Assembly: GCF_900198195.1 (NCBI RefSeq)
Contig: NZ_LT899436.1
Span: forward strand, 1,889,001 to 1,953,000
Source: Tenacibaculum jejuense
Lineage (GTDB): Bacteria > Bacteroidota > Bacteroidia > Flavobacteriales > Flavobacteriaceae
Length of the DNA: 64,000 nucleotides
Direction of reading: 5' to 3'
Shown here: positions 40,877-49,912 of the stretch, one piece after another
How the letters are laid out: the number at the start of each line of letters is the position of its first letter
How positions within the stretch are numbered: position 1 is the stretch's first letter
Translations under genes and position numbers: made by a program
The notes under the pieces: model-generated
What the model was told of the DNA's origin: nothing
Databases searched by the model: none
What the model saw: only the letters and a program-made list of their open reading frames with translations

Positions 40877-42265
40877 TTATAAGTGAATTACTTCATCATA
40901 AGCATCAGCAACAGCTTCCATAACAGCTTCACTCATTGTTGGGTGAGGGTGAACTGCTTTCAATACTTCATGGCCAGTAGTTTCTAATTTTCTACCTAAA
41001 ACAGCTTCAGCAATCATATCAGTAACACCAGCACCAATCATATGACAACCTAACCACTCTCCGTATTTAGCGTCGAAGATTACTTTTACGAAACCTTCAG
41101 GAGTTCCAGCAGCTTTTGCTTTACCAGAAGCAGAGAATGGGAATTTACCAACTTTAATATCGTAACCTTGCTCTTTCGCTTTTTCTTCAGTTAAACCAAC
41201 AGAAGCAATTTCTGGAGTTGCATATGTACATCCAGGAATATTTCCGTAATCGATAGTTTCTGTGTGTAAACCAGCGATTTTTTCAACACAAGTAATTCCT
41301 TCAGCAGAAGCAACGTGTGCTAAAGCTGGACCAGGAGTTACATCTCCAATAGCATAATAACCAGGAATATTAGTTTGGTACCAATCGTTTACTAAGATTT
41401 TATCTCTATCTGTAACAATTCCAACATCTTCTAATCCGATGTTTTCAATGTTTGTTTTAATACCAACAGCAGATAAAACAATATCAGCTTCTAAAACTTG
41501 TTCTCCTTTTTTAGTTTTAACTGTAGCTTTTACTCCATCACCAGATGTATCTACAGACTCAACAGAAGAATTTGTCATTACTTTAATTCCTGATTTTTTG
41601 AAAGAACGCTCCATTTGTTTAGAAACATCTTTATCTTCAACAGGAACAATATTTGGCATATATTCAACAATAGTTACTTCTGTACCCATTGCATTATAGA
41701 AGTGAGCAAACTCAACTCCAATTGCACCAGAACCAACAACAATCATAGATTTTGGTTGTTGAGGTAATGTCATCGCTTCTCTATATCCAATTACTTTTTT
41801 ACCATCTTGTGGTAAACTTGGTAATTGACGAGAACGAGCTCCAGTTGCAATAATAATATGATCTGCAGAATATTCAGTTACAGTTCCATCTTCAGCAGTA
41901 ACATCTACTTTTTTACCAGTTTTAATTTTTCCAAAACCGTCAATGACATCGATTTTGTTTTTCTTCATTAAGAATTGAACACCTTTGCTCATTCCATCAG
42001 CAACACCACGACTTCTTTTTATTACAGCATCAAAGTCTTTGTCAATAGCTTCAGCCTTTAAACCATATTCATCAACATGTTTTAAGTAATCATAAACTTG
42101 TGCAGATTTTAATAAAGCTTTAGTTGGAATACATCCCCAGTTTAAACAAATACCACCTAAACTTTCCTTTTCAACTACAGCGGTTTTAAAACCTAATTGA
42201 GAAGCTCTAATGGCAGTTACATAACCTCCAGGACCAGATCCAATTACTATAATGTCGTATTTCAT
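40877..42265 (-). CDS. lpdA: Dihydrolipoyl dehydrogenase (E3)
   Basis: The 462-residue flavoprotein disulfide reductase oxidises the dihydrolipoyl group of the pyruvate, 2-oxoglutarate or branched-chain dehydrogenase complexes and reduces NAD+. Visible motifs are the FAD fold GSGPGGYVTA (10-18) and the redox-active pair C40/C45 in GGICLNWGCIPTKALL. The NAD-binding VVGSGAIGVEFAHF, the second FAD motif YAIGDVTPGPALAH and the C-terminal HPHPTMSEAV that supplies the catalytic His follow. Length is normal for the family. It is 11 bp after the upstream minus-strand hypothetical gene, so it may be transcribed with argS and that gene. Confidence 0.95.
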   Translation of the reverse strand: MKYDIIVIGSGPGGYVTAIRASQLGFKTAVVEKESLGGICLNWGCIPTKALLKSAQVYDYLKHVDEYGLKAEAIDKDFDAVIKRSRGVADGMSKGVQFLMKKNKIDVIDGFGKIKTGKKVDVTAEDGTVTEYSADHIIIATGARSRQLPSLPQDGKKVIGYREAMTLPQQPKSMIVVGSGAIGVEFAHFYNAMGTEVTIVEYMPNIVPVEDKDVSKQMERSFKKSGIKVMTNSSVESVDTSGDGVKATVKTKKGEQVLEADIVLSAVGIKTNIENIGLEDVGIVTDRDKILVNDWYQTNIPGYYAIGDVTPGPALAHVASAEGITCVEKIAGLHTETIDYGNIPGCTYATPEIASVGLTEEKAKEQGYDIKVGKFPFSASGKAKAAGTPEGFVKVIFDAKYGEWLGCHMIGAGVTDMIAEAVLGRKLETTGHEVLKAVHPHPTMSEAVMEAVADAYDEVIHL

Positions 42266-42276
42266 GTTATTTATTT

Positions 42277-42867
42277 TTACTTGTTGTTTGTTTTATTATT
42301 ACAATTAGTATTAAAAAAATGTATTATTTTAATAATATTAGAGTCAAAATTAGACCTTATACTTTTCTTGCTCTGAACTTTTTCTAAAAGTTTTTCGCAA
42401 TTAGAAGCATATTTGCTAATAAATTTTCGGAAACGTCTACCTTCTATGTTTCTTGGTACTTTATCTATTAAATCGTTACCTTCTTTACCAAGATAATAAT
42501 GCATGCTCATAGAAGCCATAGACCCATCGGAGAAACCAGCAAAATAGGAAGCTAAAGAGTAAAGTTCTACAGGACCACTAACTTCTTTTTTTAATAATAA
42601 GTTTACTTTATCGCTTTTTTTGTAATGATATTTCGTAGAATCATTAAAAACTATACTCTTGACAAGAGTATGGTCAAAACCTTTTTTTTCATCTTCCTTT
42701 TTCAGTACAATTCTATGGTGTTTGATAATTTTAATTTCACCAGTAAGAACGGTGCCATTTTTAAGATGTAACGCGCCTAATTTATATCTACCAGAAGAAC
42801 CTAATTTATTTTGACTCAATAGAGATATTGAAACAAAACATAGCATAAGGAAAAAACTTTTTTTCAT
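42277..42867 (-). CDS. Secreted hypothetical protein
   Basis: The 196-residue protein starts at the ATG at 42865-42867. It has a signal peptide (MKKSFFLMLCFVSISLLSQ) and a beta-rich segment beginning LGALHLKNGTVLTGEIKII, reminiscent of small SH3-like beta domains. A Gly/Ser/Met-rich part (FAGFSDGSMASMSMHYYLG) and a basic Asn-rich tail follow. A longer frame to 42903 would overlap the end of argS and use TTG, so I reject it. It lies 14 bp after argS and 11 bp before lpdA. No named family is recognised. Confidence 0.65.
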   Translation of the reverse strand: MKKSFFLMLCFVSISLLSQNKLGSSGRYKLGALHLKNGTVLTGEIKIIKHHRIVLKKEDEKKGFDHTLVKSIVFNDSTKYHYKKSDKVNLLLKKEVSGPVELYSLASYFAGFSDGSMASMSMHYYLGKEGNDLIDKVPRNIEGRRFRKFISKYASNCEKLLEKVQSKKSIRSNFDSNIIKIIHFFNTNCNNKTNNK

Positions 42868-42880
42868 AAATACATAGTTT

Positions 42881-44653
42881 TTACATTCTTTCAGGAACAT
42901 CAATACCTAACAAACGGAATGCAGAAGCAATAGTATCTGCTACTTTTTTTGCTAATTGAACTCTAAAAATCTTTTTATCTTCATTTTCTTCTCCAAGAAT
43001 AGACACATTTTGATAGAAAGAATTGAATTCTTTAACTAAATCATATGTGTAATTAGCAATTACCGCAGGAGAGTAATTCTTTGCTGCTTGCTGAATTACT
43101 TCAGGATATAACTCTAATTGTTTGATTAATTCCTTTTCTTTCTCGTGTAAATCAATTCCTGAGACAGTTTTAGAATGATCAAAATCTGCTTTTCTTAAGA
43201 TAGATTGAATTCTAGCAAAAGTATACTGTACAAACGGACCTGTATTTCCTTGGAAATCTACAGAAGCTTGCGGATCGAATAAAATTCGTTTTTTTGGATC
43301 TACTTTTAAAATGAAGTATTTTAAAGCTCCTAGTCCGATAATTCGATATAATGATTCTTTTTCTTCGTTTGAATATCCTTCTAATTTCCCTAATTCTTGA
43401 GAAATTTCACGAGCTGTATTTGTCATTTCATCCATTAAGTCATCTGCATCAACAACAGTTCCTTCACGCGATTTCATCTTTCCAGATGGTAAATCAACCA
43501 TTCCGTAACTTAAATGATATAATTGATCAGCCCAATTGTAACCTAACTTTTTTAAGATTAAGAAAAGTACTTTAAAGTGATAATCTTGTTCGTTACCAAC
43601 TGTATAAACCATTCCGTTTAAATCAGTGAAATCTTTAGCACGTTGAATTGCAGTTCCAATATCTTGAGTCATGTATACCGCAGTTCCATCCGAACGTAAT
43701 ACCAATTTTTCATCTAAACCATCTTCAGTTAAATCACACCAAACAGAGCCATCTTCTTTTTTAAAGAATACTCCATCTTTCAATCCTTGTTCAATAATAT
43801 CTTTTCCTAATAAATAGGTATCACTTTCGTAATATAATTTATCAAAATCGACACCAATATTTTTATATGTTACATCAAAACCTTCATACACCCAACCATT
43901 CATTGTTTTCCAAAGTGCTACAGTTTCTTCATCACCAGATTCCCATTTACGTAACATTTCTTGAGCTTCTAAGAAAATAGGAGCTTGTTTTTTAGCATCA
44001 TCTTCACTCATTCCGTCAGCAACTAAATCACTGATTTCCTTTTTGTATTCTTGATCGAATTTTACGTAGTAATTTCCAACTAATTTGTCTCCTTTTAAAC
44101 CTGTAGACGCTGGAGTTTCTCCGTTACCAAAACGTTTCCAAGCCAACATCGATTTACAAATATGAATTCCTCTATCGTTAATGATTTGAGTTTTGTAAAC
44201 TTTATGACCGGCAGCTTTTAAGATTTCAGAAACTGAATATCCTAATAACACGTTACGAACGTGGCCTAAGTGTAAAGGTTTATTAGTGTTTGGCGAAGAA
44301 TATTCAACCATTCTAGCATCTGTACTAGAAGTTACAAAGCCATACCTTTCGTTAGTCGCGATTTCGTTAAAGAAATTGATGTAAAAACTATCATCAATAA
44401 CTAAGTTTAAAAATCCTTTTACAACATTAAAACTAGATACTTCTTGTACGTTTTCTACCAAGTAATCACCTAAGTCGTTTCCAATTTGAACCGGATTTCC
44501 TTTTTTGTATCGTAATAAAGGGAAAACTACTACAGTTATATCTCCTTCAAAATCTTTTCGGGTTGCTTGAAATTCTACAGATGGAATTTCAGTTTCGTAT
44601 AATTTTTCAAACCCTTCTTTAACCTTCGCTTCTAGTAACGATTGTATGCTCAT
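42881..44653 (-). CDS. argS: Arginyl-tRNA synthetase
   Basis: The 590-residue class I aminoacyl-tRNA synthetase charges tRNA-Arg. The N-terminal additional domain (about 1-90) is followed by the HIGH-type signature HLGH (128-131, in PNTNKPLHLGHVRN). A KMSKS-like KMKSREGT loop and the DALR anticodon-binding domain (from about 470, FVQYTFARIQSILRKA) end in GIDVPERM. I start at the ATG at 44651-44653. A TTG at 44684-44686 in the same frame lies inside the -7 promoter element, so it cannot be part of the message. Confidence 0.95.
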   Translation of the reverse strand: MSIQSLLEAKVKEGFEKLYETEIPSVEFQATRKDFEGDITVVVFPLLRYKKGNPVQIGNDLGDYLVENVQEVSSFNVVKGFLNLVIDDSFYINFFNEIATNERYGFVTSSTDARMVEYSSPNTNKPLHLGHVRNVLLGYSVSEILKAAGHKVYKTQIINDRGIHICKSMLAWKRFGNGETPASTGLKGDKLVGNYYVKFDQEYKKEISDLVADGMSEDDAKKQAPIFLEAQEMLRKWESGDEETVALWKTMNGWVYEGFDVTYKNIGVDFDKLYYESDTYLLGKDIIEQGLKDGVFFKKEDGSVWCDLTEDGLDEKLVLRSDGTAVYMTQDIGTAIQRAKDFTDLNGMVYTVGNEQDYHFKVLFLILKKLGYNWADQLYHLSYGMVDLPSGKMKSREGTVVDADDLMDEMTNTAREISQELGKLEGYSNEEKESLYRIIGLGALKYFILKVDPKKRILFDPQASVDFQGNTGPFVQYTFARIQSILRKADFDHSKTVSGIDLHEKEKELIKQLELYPEVIQQAAKNYSPAVIANYTYDLVKEFNSFYQNVSILGEENEDKKIFRVQLAKKVADTIASAFRLLGIDVPERM

Positions 44654-44683
44654 TAGTTGACTTATTTCTTTTAAATCGAGTAG

Positions 44684-44691
44684 CAAAATTA
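44684..44691 (-). promoter_or_regulatory. -7 promoter element TAATTTTG for argS
   Basis: On the minus strand TAATTTTG matches the consensus exactly, about 30 nt upstream of the argS ATG. Its position rules out the upstream TTG start. Confidence 0.65.
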
Positions 44692-44736
44692 CATAATTTT
44701 ATTGGTTTATTTGGCTCATTTCTGGTCATATTACTG

Positions 44737-44744
44737 TAGTTTTG
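44737..44744 (+). promoter_or_regulatory. -7 promoter element TAGTTTTG adjacent to a start codon
   Basis: TAGTTTTG is followed by CAAT and the ATG at 44749. A TTTG at 44710-44713 could be the -33 element (23 bases upstream). The transcript would begin at or next to the start codon. Confidence 0.55.
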
Positions 44745-44748
44745 CAAT

Positions 44749-45249
44749 ATGGATAAAGACCTTGAAAATCTTAGAGAATTAGCTCAAGAAAAGCTACAGG
44801 AGAATAAAAAATACTTTCAGAAATTAAAAAAGCGTACTCCTAAACGTCTAGATTTAGTTGTTCGAGAGATTCATGAAGAAGAATTTGAACGAACAGATTG
44901 TTTAAACTGTGGAAATTGTTGTAAAACTACGAGTCCGATGTTTACTTATAAAGATATTGAACGCATAGCGAAACATTTAAAAATGAAAGTAGCTGATTTT
45001 GTTGCTCAATATTTGCGTATCGACGAAGATGATTTTCATGTATTACAAACTTCACCTTGTCCTTTTTTAGATTTAAATGATAATTCTTGTTTCATTTACG
45101 ATGTTCGTCCGAAAGCTTGCGCAGAATATCCACACACCAATAGAAAAAAGTTTATCCAATTGGCAAATCTTACCATTAAGAACACAGAAGTTTGTCCTGC
45201 TACTTACAGGATTCTTGAGGAATTAAAAAAGAGATTACCTCAATCTTAA
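44749..45249 (+). CDS. YkgJ-family cysteine cluster protein
   Basis: The 166-residue protein has the Cys signature C51-x2-C54-x2-C57-C58 (in TDCLNCGNCCKTTS). Later Cys occur in SPCPFLDLNDNSCFIYDVRPKAC and EVCPATY. This is the CxxCxxCC arrangement of the YkgJ/Fli-B family (PF03692), thought to bind zinc or an iron-sulfur cluster; the reaction is unknown. It is divergent from argS across a 95-bp region that carries a -7 element for each gene. Confidence 0.85.
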   Translation: MDKDLENLRELAQEKLQENKKYFQKLKKRTPKRLDLVVREIHEEEFERTDCLNCGNCCKTTSPMFTYKDIERIAKHLKMKVADFVAQYLRIDEDDFHVLQTSPCPFLDLNDNSCFIYDVRPKACAEYPHTNRKKFIQLANLTIKNTEVCPATYRILEELKKRLPQS

Positions 45250-45290
45250 GTTTACTCTTTGTCACATATTACATGAATTTTATAAATGCT

Positions 45291-48218
45291 ATGAAAATTA
45301 AAAAAATACTTTTTTTACTATTACTCGTACATGCTATTTTATTAAAGGCTCAAGGATATTCTGTTTCAAAGTTTCAGAAAATAAATGAAGTTAACGGAGG
45401 CTTTACAGGAATGTTGGATATCGACGATTCTTGGGGAATATCAATTGATAATATTGGTGATTTAGATGGAAATGGTGTTAATGATATTGCAGTTGGTGCA
45501 TTTGGAGATGACGATGGAGGTTCTAGTAGAGGAGCTGTTTGGATTTTATTTTTAGATACAGACAATCAAGTAATTTCTCACACAAAAATTAGTAATACTT
45601 CCGGAGGTTTTACAGGTGTTTTAGATAATGATGATAGATTTGGAGGAGCTGTATCTTATCTAGGAGACATAAATAATGACGGATTAATAGAATTAGCTGT
45701 TGGCGCAGATTATGATGGCGATGGTGGATTTTGGCATGGTGCTGTTTGGATTTTAAGTCTTAATAATGATGGAACTGTTAATTCGCATAGGAAGATTAGT
45801 GATACGCAAGGTAATTTTTTAGGTTTTATCAATGGAGATGCAATTTTTGGAACAGATATAGAAAATATTGGTGATTTAGATGGTGATGGAATACAAGATT
45901 TAGCAGTTGGATCTAGGAGAGATGGAGATGGAGGATCGAGAAGAGGAGCAGTTTGGATTTTATTTATGAATGCTGATTTAACTGTAAAAGATTTTCAAAA
46001 GATTAGTAGTACACAAGGTAATTTTTCTGGAACATTACAATTTGAAGATTTCTTTGGAGGTTCTGTCGCTAACATTGGTGATTTAGATGGTGACGGAGTT
46101 AGCGATATTGCAGTTGGAGCTTACCGAGATGATGATCAATTAGTTAATTCTGGAGGTTTTTATATTCTTTTTCTAAATACAGATGGAACAGTAAAAAATC
46201 ACACAAAGATTTCTAATTTAAATGGAGGTTTGTCTAATACAGTATCAGCAAATGCATTGTTTGGTGAGTCTATAGATGGAGTTACTGATATTGATAATGA
46301 TGGAAAAATAGAAATAATAGTTGGTGCATTGCGCGAACGAAATAATATTTCATTTACTCAAACAGGTGGTTTTTATATTATAGAATTAAATAGAGATGGA
46401 ACAGTCTCAGAAGATTTTTTATATACTTATGGAGAAAATTGCTTCACAGGGAATTTAGAAGATGGAGATTTTTTCGGAGGTTCTGTATCTGTACTTAATA
46501 ATACTTCTGGAAATATTTCTTTTGCTGTAGGTGCATATAGAGATCGAGAAAATGGAGGAAGAAAAGGAGCAGTTTGGATTTTAGAGTTAGGTGATAAAAA
46601 AGAGTATAAAAGTTCTTTTGAAAATACTTCACTATGTGGTTTAAATGACGGAAGTTTTACTATTTCTGAATTGTTAGCGAATACTAATTATAATATATCT
46701 TACAGTTTAAATAGTGTCGCAACGACAATTCAACAGCAATCGAATTCACAAGGAGAAATTGAAATTGCGGGACTGTCAGCAGGTAAATATGAAAATATCG
46801 AAATAAGTCGAATAGGTTTTACTTGTGTAAGTACTTTAGATCCTATTGAAATACTTAATGCTGATTTTATTCCAGAATATAATAAAACTGATCCAACTTC
46901 GTGTGGTACTGCTGATGGTGTTATTGAAATATCAAAACTAACACCTAATGAAACCTATGTAGTAGATTATTATTTGAATAGTGTTCTAGTTCGTAATAAT
47001 TATACAGCAAATTCTGCTGGAGAAGTATTTTTAACAGGATTAACATCAGGAAGATATGAGTATATCATGATCATTGGTACAACCACACCTTGTTCAGATG
47101 GTTTGGGACTTATGGAGTTAACAACTACTGAATTAAATGCGACTGTAACTTCTTCGAATGAGTCCTTTTGTGGTTTAAACGATGGACAAATAGAAATTGC
47201 AAATTTAACACCAAATACTTTTTATGTAATTAATTACAGTTTTAATACTAATAATATTACAATAGAAGAGCAATCTAATTCACAGGGAGAAATTGAGTTA
47301 ATAGGTTTATCATCTGGTAATTATGAAAGCGTAGAAGTGAATCAACGAGGTGCTAGTTGTTCTAAAATGTTAGGAAATATTGAAATAGAACAAGCAAATT
47401 TTCAAATTGAATTTGAAAAAACAAACCCTACTTCATGTGCAGTAGCAGATGGAACTATTTCAATATCAAGATTATTATCAAACACCTTATATAATATTTC
47501 TTATTTAAAAGAAGGAGTGCGAGTTGATAATAATTATAACTCAAATTCGGTAGGAGAAATTACACTTTCAGCATTAGAACCTGGCAGATATCAAAATATA
47601 GAAATAACAGATATAGCTAATTCATGTACTGATGAAATAATAGCTGTAGATTTAAATACCATATCTTTTTCTCCGTCTGTTTACGCAACAAATTCTTCAT
47701 CTTGTAAAGTTAACGATGGTTCAATCGTATTTTCTAATCTATCTGTCAATCAGTTTTTTGAGGTGTCTTTTGAGTTTGAAGGAAATAATGAAAATTTAAG
47801 GATTCAGTCTAATAACTCTGGAGATCTTGTAATTTCTAGTTTAAAGTCAGGGATTTACGAAAATGTGTTTATTAGAGATGTTGATACAGGTTGTAATACA
47901 ACGCTACCAGATTTGAATATAATATGTGTTCCTGATGAAATAGAATGTTTTAAAACGAAGACCTTTTTTACACCAAATAATGATGGATATAACGACAGTT
48001 GGTCATTAGAAATGCTTAATTCGTGCGATTATATTGTTTATATCTATGATAGGTTTGGAAAAGAATTAGCTCGTTTAACTCCATCGTCACCTTCTTGGAA
48101 CGGAATGTACAATGGTAAAAGATTGCCTTCAAATGATTATTGGTACTTAGTAGAATATACCAATAATTTAGGAGAAACAAAATACTTTAGATCACATTTT
48201 GCACTACGAAGAATTTAA
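45291..48218 (+). CDS. T9SS type B-sorted FG-GAP repeat surface protein
   Basis: The 975-residue secreted protein starts at ATG 45291 (MKIKKILFLLLLVHAILLKAQ signal). About six FG-GAP/integrin-alpha-like repeats follow (residues ~25-430), with calcium-type loops such as GDLDGNGVNDIAVGAFGDDDGG and GAVWILFL strands. Then come about five ~90-residue Cys-containing repeats (CGLNDGSFTISELL...NYNISYS...GLSAGKYENIEI). The C-terminal domain is of the gliding-motility type (FFTPNNDGYNDSW, IYDRFGKELARL, FALRRI). It is a predicted beta-propeller adhesin or ligand-binding protein exported by T9SS. An ATG at 45273 would add six residues ahead of the signal. The adhesin at 643 shares the sorting class but no repeats. 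Confidence 0.9.
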   Translation: MKIKKILFLLLLVHAILLKAQGYSVSKFQKINEVNGGFTGMLDIDDSWGISIDNIGDLDGNGVNDIAVGAFGDDDGGSSRGAVWILFLDTDNQVISHTKISNTSGGFTGVLDNDDRFGGAVSYLGDINNDGLIELAVGADYDGDGGFWHGAVWILSLNNDGTVNSHRKISDTQGNFLGFINGDAIFGTDIENIGDLDGDGIQDLAVGSRRDGDGGSRRGAVWILFMNADLTVKDFQKISSTQGNFSGTLQFEDFFGGSVANIGDLDGDGVSDIAVGAYRDDDQLVNSGGFYILFLNTDGTVKNHTKISNLNGGLSNTVSANALFGESIDGVTDIDNDGKIEIIVGALRERNNISFTQTGGFYIIELNRDGTVSEDFLYTYGENCFTGNLEDGDFFGGSVSVLNNTSGNISFAVGAYRDRENGGRKGAVWILELGDKKEYKSSFENTSLCGLNDGSFTISELLANTNYNISYSLNSVATTIQQQSNSQGEIEIAGLSAGKYENIEISRIGFTCVSTLDPIEILNADFIPEYNKTDPTSCGTADGVIEISKLTPNETYVVDYYLNSVLVRNNYTANSAGEVFLTGLTSGRYEYIMIIGTTTPCSDGLGLMELTTTELNATVTSSNESFCGLNDGQIEIANLTPNTFYVINYSFNTNNITIEEQSNSQGEIELIGLSSGNYESVEVNQRGASCSKMLGNIEIEQANFQIEFEKTNPTSCAVADGTISISRLLSNTLYNISYLKEGVRVDNNYNSNSVGEITLSALEPGRYQNIEITDIANSCTDEIIAVDLNTISFSPSVYATNSSSCKVNDGSIVFSNLSVNQFFEVSFEFEGNNENLRIQSNNSGDLVISSLKSGIYENVFIRDVDTGCNTTLPDLNIICVPDEIECFKTKTFFTPNNDGYNDSWSLEMLNSCDYIVYIYDRFGKELARLTPSSPSWNGMYNGKRLPSNDYWYLVEYTNNLGETKYFRSHFALRRI

Positions 48219-48368
48219 GATTCTATTAGTTTTACACTTGTATTTGTGAGTATATTGTAGTTTTTAGCAAAGAAAATTGTCAATTTCGTAGTTTTTCTTA
48301 ACAGAGGTAAATTTTGTAACCTAATTTTTTTACTAACATTGTTATATCAAACAATTACAGAGTTATTT

Positions 48369-49205
48369 ATGGAGGTTATAAAAAGTTATTTTGAAAATAT
48401 GCCAACATTACATAGAAGTATGTTATTGGTCGGCGGAATTTCTTTTTTTTGGATTTTAGAAAGTGGGATACCATTATTTAATTTTAAGTATAATAAATTA
48501 AAGCATGCTTGGCCTAATTTATTTTTTACAGGAACTACAGTGATTATCAATTTTGCATTAGCATTTTTATTATTACAAACGTCATTTTGGGTAGATGAAA
48601 ATCAATTCGGATTGATAAATTGGTTACCAGAAATGCCTTTATGGGCTTATATTACTTTGGGTGTTTTATGCTTAGATTTTTTTGGAGCGTATTTAGCTCA
48701 TTTAGTTGAACACAAAGTAAAGCCTTTATGGATGGTACATTTAGTTCATCATTCAGATCACAAAGTTGATACTACTACAGCAAATAGGCATCATCCGATA
48801 GAGAGTGTAATTCGTTTTGCATTTACATTACTAGGTGTTTTTTTAGTTGGTACACCATTTTATATTATCATGCTTTATCAATCATTATCTTTAGTATTTA
48901 CTCAATTTAACCATGCTAATTTAAAAATGCCAAGAAAGTTAGATAAAATATTAAGTTACATCATAGTATCACCAGATATGCACAAAGTTCACCATCACAA
49001 CTTATTACCGTATACAGATTCTAACTTTGGAAATATTTTTTCTATTTGGGATAGATTATTGGGAACTTACATGGAATTAGACAGAGAAAAAATAGTGTAT
49101 GGTGTAGATACATTTCCAGATGAAGTAAAAAACTCAGATTTAGTTGAACTATTAAAACAACCTTTTCAAGGATATAGAAAACCAACAAATTTGGATGAGT
49201 TATAA
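48369..49205 (+). CDS. Sterol desaturase/fatty acid hydroxylase family membrane protein
   Basis: The 278-residue integral membrane di-iron oxygenase-like protein has four or so hydrophobic helices. The histidine boxes of the family are present: HLVEH, then HLVHHSDH, NRHHPIE and a final HKVHHHN. These ligate two iron ions in the fatty acid hydroxylase superfamily. The substrate cannot be told from sequence; lipid or carotenoid hydroxylation is typical. The start is uncertain: ATG 48369 (MEVIKSYF) is preferred to an in-frame TTG at 48339. A palindromic terminator separates it from the convergent peptide gene. Confidence 0.85.
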   Translation: MEVIKSYFENMPTLHRSMLLVGGISFFWILESGIPLFNFKYNKLKHAWPNLFFTGTTVIINFALAFLLLQTSFWVDENQFGLINWLPEMPLWAYITLGVLCLDFFGAYLAHLVEHKVKPLWMVHLVHHSDHKVDTTTANRHHPIESVIRFAFTLLGVFLVGTPFYIIMLYQSLSLVFTQFNHANLKMPRKLDKILSYIIVSPDMHKVHHHNLLPYTDSNFGNIFSIWDRLLGTYMELDREKIVYGVDTFPDEVKNSDLVELLKQPFQGYRKPTNLDEL

Positions 49206-49206
49206 T

Positions 49207-49236
49207 AAAAAAACGAGCTTTAAAGCTCGTTTTTTT
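49207..49236. terminator. Bidirectional terminator between convergent genes
   Basis: ACGAGCTTT (49213-49221) pairs with AAAGCTCGT (49222-49230), flanked by A and T runs, so it serves both the desaturase-like gene and the minus-strand peptide gene. Confidence 0.85.
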
Positions 49237-49237
49237 A

Positions 49238-49498
49238 TTATAATTTGAAGCATTTATATCTCCAATCTGTTAAACTTAAATTCGTTTCAGATTTAAAAAA
49301 TTGTGGTTTGTTATAAGGTTTTGTACCCGAAGAATAACACATCCACTGCCAATTTGGTAAAGCTGGCCCTACAGGATCTACAGGAGTAGCATCAATAGGA
49401 TTACCAAAGCCATGGCCACCACCACCGCCGCGAATCTTTTTCTGATCACTTGTTGTGATTTTTTTCACTTCCTTTAGGTTTAAAATACCTTTTTTCAT
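49238..49498 (-). CDS. Double-glycine leader peptide, two-Cys type, copy 1
   Basis: The 86-residue precursor has the leader MKKGILNLKEVKKITTSDQKKIRGG. The core begins with a run of Gly and HGFGNP, then Pro/Val-rich sequence, WQWMCYSSGTKPY and a second Cys in DWRYKC near the end. The aromatic-x-C-aromatic block followed by SG and Tyr recurs in the peptides at 49526 and 51462. No modifying enzyme or exporter lies nearby, so any processing must use machinery elsewhere in the genome. Confidence 0.65.
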   Translation of the reverse strand: MKKGILNLKEVKKITTSDQKKIRGGGGGHGFGNPIDATPVDPVGPALPNWQWMCYSSGTKPYNKPQFFKSETNLSLTDWRYKCFKL

Positions 49499-49525
49499 AA
49501 TAGTTATATTTAATTAAAAATTAGT

Positions 49526-49723
49526 TTATTCTTTTACTCGTTCAGCAACTACTTCTACTATAGGAACACAATGTGTAGATGACGAAGAAATATCAATATT
49601 AGAAGTGTATGTTCTACCAGAACTAGTCCAACAATAGTATTCTTGATATCCTCCGTTAATTCGTGTTAAACTTTTATTATTTAGTTTTTTTACACCTTTT
49701 TGTTTTAAAATATTCTTTAACAT
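49526..49723 (-). CDS. Double-glycine leader peptide, two-Cys type, copy 2
   Basis: The 65-residue precursor has the leader MLKNILKQKGVKKLNNKSLTRINGG. The core reads YQEYYCWTSSGRTYTS, then ISSSSTHC, ending EVVAERVKE. It shares with the other two-Cys peptides the pattern aromatic-x-C-aromatic, SG, Tyr, then Leu/Ile-Ser-Ser and the second Cys about 25 residues later. It is 27 bp upstream of the peptide gene at 49238, so the two are probably one transcript. Confidence 0.65.
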   Translation of the reverse strand: MLKNILKQKGVKKLNNKSLTRINGGYQEYYCWTSSGRTYTSNIDISSSSTHCVPIVEVVAERVKE

Positions 49724-49877
49724 GATTTTGTTTTTGATTAATAATTCGAGTGCAAATTACTTAGAGTAAATAGTGTAATGATGAGGAATAAAACTTCTTT
49801 AATTATGGGTTTTACCTGTAAATAATAGAGGTAAAATATTTTTAAGATGGATATAATTAAGGATTGGCTTTTTTATT

Positions 49878-49885
49878 TAGTTTTG
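49878..49885 (+). promoter_or_regulatory. -7 promoter element TAGTTTTG
   Basis: This is an exact TAnnTTTG match 27 nt upstream of ATG 49913. It lies within the longer open frame that begins at 49847, which supports the shorter start. Confidence 0.6.
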
Positions 49886-49912
49886 CAATCTTTTAAACAT
49901 AATAATAAAACT

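Noticed and set aside
44654..44686. TTG start for argS at 44686
   Set aside because: It lies inside the exact -7 element TAATTTTG, so it would not be transcribed from that promoter.
49847..49912. Longer start of the LRR lipoprotein at 49847
   Set aside because: A -7 element lies within this stretch, and the ATG at 49913 begins a clean lipoprotein signal.
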